DNA of 7,199 bases from the NCBI GenBank assembly GCA_017446645.1, contig JAFSQO010000404.1:1-7199 (forward strand), in the 5' to 3' direction. The stretch comes from Synergistaceae bacterium (GTDB lineage Bacteria > Synergistota > Synergistia > Synergistales > Aminobacteriaceae). A model generated the notes under the pieces. That model was not told the origin of the DNA. It saw only the letters and a list, made by a program, of their open reading frames with translations, and searched no databases. Shown here piece by piece: positions 6,594 to 7,199 of the stretch (positions within the stretch are counted from its first letter, which is position 1; every line of letters starts with the position of its first letter). The translations under genes and the position numbers were made by a program.

Positions 6594-7199
6594 GACAGGG
6601 CCTGCTCCTTTCTGTGCTGTAAGAAATCAGTGAGGGCGAATATTCCGTGAACTATGTAAGCCAAACCGAGATAAATTAACATGCCGATTATTATCGTGAT
6701 CATTGGCTGCATTGTCCGTGAAGCAATATTATTTATAACTCTGGTCAAGTCCGTTATAGATACGTAACCCACTACGCTGGTCCATTGAATTAAATTCACT
6801 ATAGTAGACTGGTAGACGGGTTTAGCGATCCTTATAACCTGGGGCAATGTAACAAGCCGGAAAGCCTGCCACGCCGAGAAGCCCAGAGTCCTCGCTGCCT
6901 CGACTTGTCCGTGATCCGTAGCACTGATTGACGCTCGCAATAACTCTGCAACATGAGCTGCAACATTCATCGAAAACGTTATTATAGCTATGGTGTTTGC
7001 TTCAAGGCTGCTCCGTGCAAAAATGCCGTAATACATGAGCATTAACAGCATTAAGACGGGCGAACCCCTAAGAATCAAAATGTAAATCTTTGCCGGTATA
7101 TTGAGAATCTTCAAGCGCGACATTCTCAGGGCACAGACTAACGCACCAAGAAGAGTCCCCCAGAGTAACGAGAACACAGAAATATCGACTGTTGCAAGA
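6590..7199 (-). CDS. Polar amino-acid ABC transporter permease (N-terminus cut by window edge)
   Basis: Membrane subunit of a HisM/GlnP-type importer, partner of the ATPase encoded just downstream. The frame is open to the window end, reading [14 protein letters not shown] before the internal GTG at 7177, so that GTG is not a convincing start and the gene continues outside. About 203 codons are visible. They show several hydrophobic helices, the family stretch [17 protein letters not shown] near the start, and the cytoplasmic EAA loop that contacts the ATPase: [21 protein letters not shown]. The last helix ends with a basic tail, [10 protein letters not shown]. Permeases of this family are about 215-230 residues, so either only a short N-terminus is missing or, as in some relatives, a substrate-binding domain is fused upstream. 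The stop overlaps the ATPase start by 4 bases, implying translational coupling. Confidence 0.93.
   Translation of the reverse strand, partial: LATVDISVFSLLWGTLLGALVCALRMSRLKILNIPAKIYILILRGSPVLMLLMLMYYGIFARSSLEANTIAIITFSMNVAAHVAELLRASISATDHGQVEAARTLGFSAWQAFRLVTLPQVIRIAKPVYQSTIVNLIQWTSVVGYVSITDLTRVINNIASRTMQPMITIIIGMLIYLGLAYIVHGIFALTDFLQHRKEQALS

Noticed and set aside
7175..7177. GTG at 7177 as the true start of the permease
   Set aside because: The frame remains open to the window edge and the residues upstream continue plausibly as permease sequence; no ribosome binding site is visible before the GTG.

Overview
All supportable genes lie on the minus strand, so transcription runs from position 7199 towards 1. 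The window looks like an ordinary chromosomal segment of an anaerobic, moderate-GC bacterium. The cell-wall proteins and the polar amino-acid importer would fit Synergistota or a related deep-branching or Firmicutes-like lineage, but this is a weak inference because there is no rRNA or other marker gene. I saw no tRNA, CRISPR array, insertion sequence or phage gene.

Right-hand block (about 7199-5431): the end of a polar amino-acid ABC importer operon. A membrane permease, cut by the window edge, overlaps by 4 bases (ATGA) an ATPase gene. That ATPase is unusual. About 240 residues of GlnQ/HisP-type ATPase are followed in the same reading frame by about 130 residues resembling an RsbW/SpoIIAB-type GHKL (HATPase_c_2) domain whose nucleotide-binding residues look degenerate. 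A hairpin terminator closes the operon.

Middle block (about 5430-939): a detached piece of the division and cell-wall (dcw) cluster. A short AT-rich intergenic region carries overlapping TATAAT boxes and a direct repeat. It is followed by murD, ftsW and murG, which are tightly packed, and then by a gene for a secreted coiled-coil protein I do not recognise. MurD makes UDP-MurNAc-L-Ala-D-Glu, MurG completes lipid II at the membrane, and FtsW polymerises lipid II at the septum, so the three act in one pathway. The coiled-coil protein is exported and may act in the same envelope process (inference). Its TAG stop is followed in frame by 20 more codons whose end echoes the sequence just before the TAG. 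A hairpin terminator with an eight-T tract ends the operon.

Left-hand block (about 940-1): mgtE, a magnesium channel/transporter gene with its own likely promoter overlapping the preceding terminator. The MgtE N-domain and both CBS domains are present, and the gene leaves the window at the start of the membrane domain.

The best candidates for something new are the ABC-ATPase/GHKL fusion, the coiled-coil protein next to murG, and the in-frame extension beyond its TAG stop.
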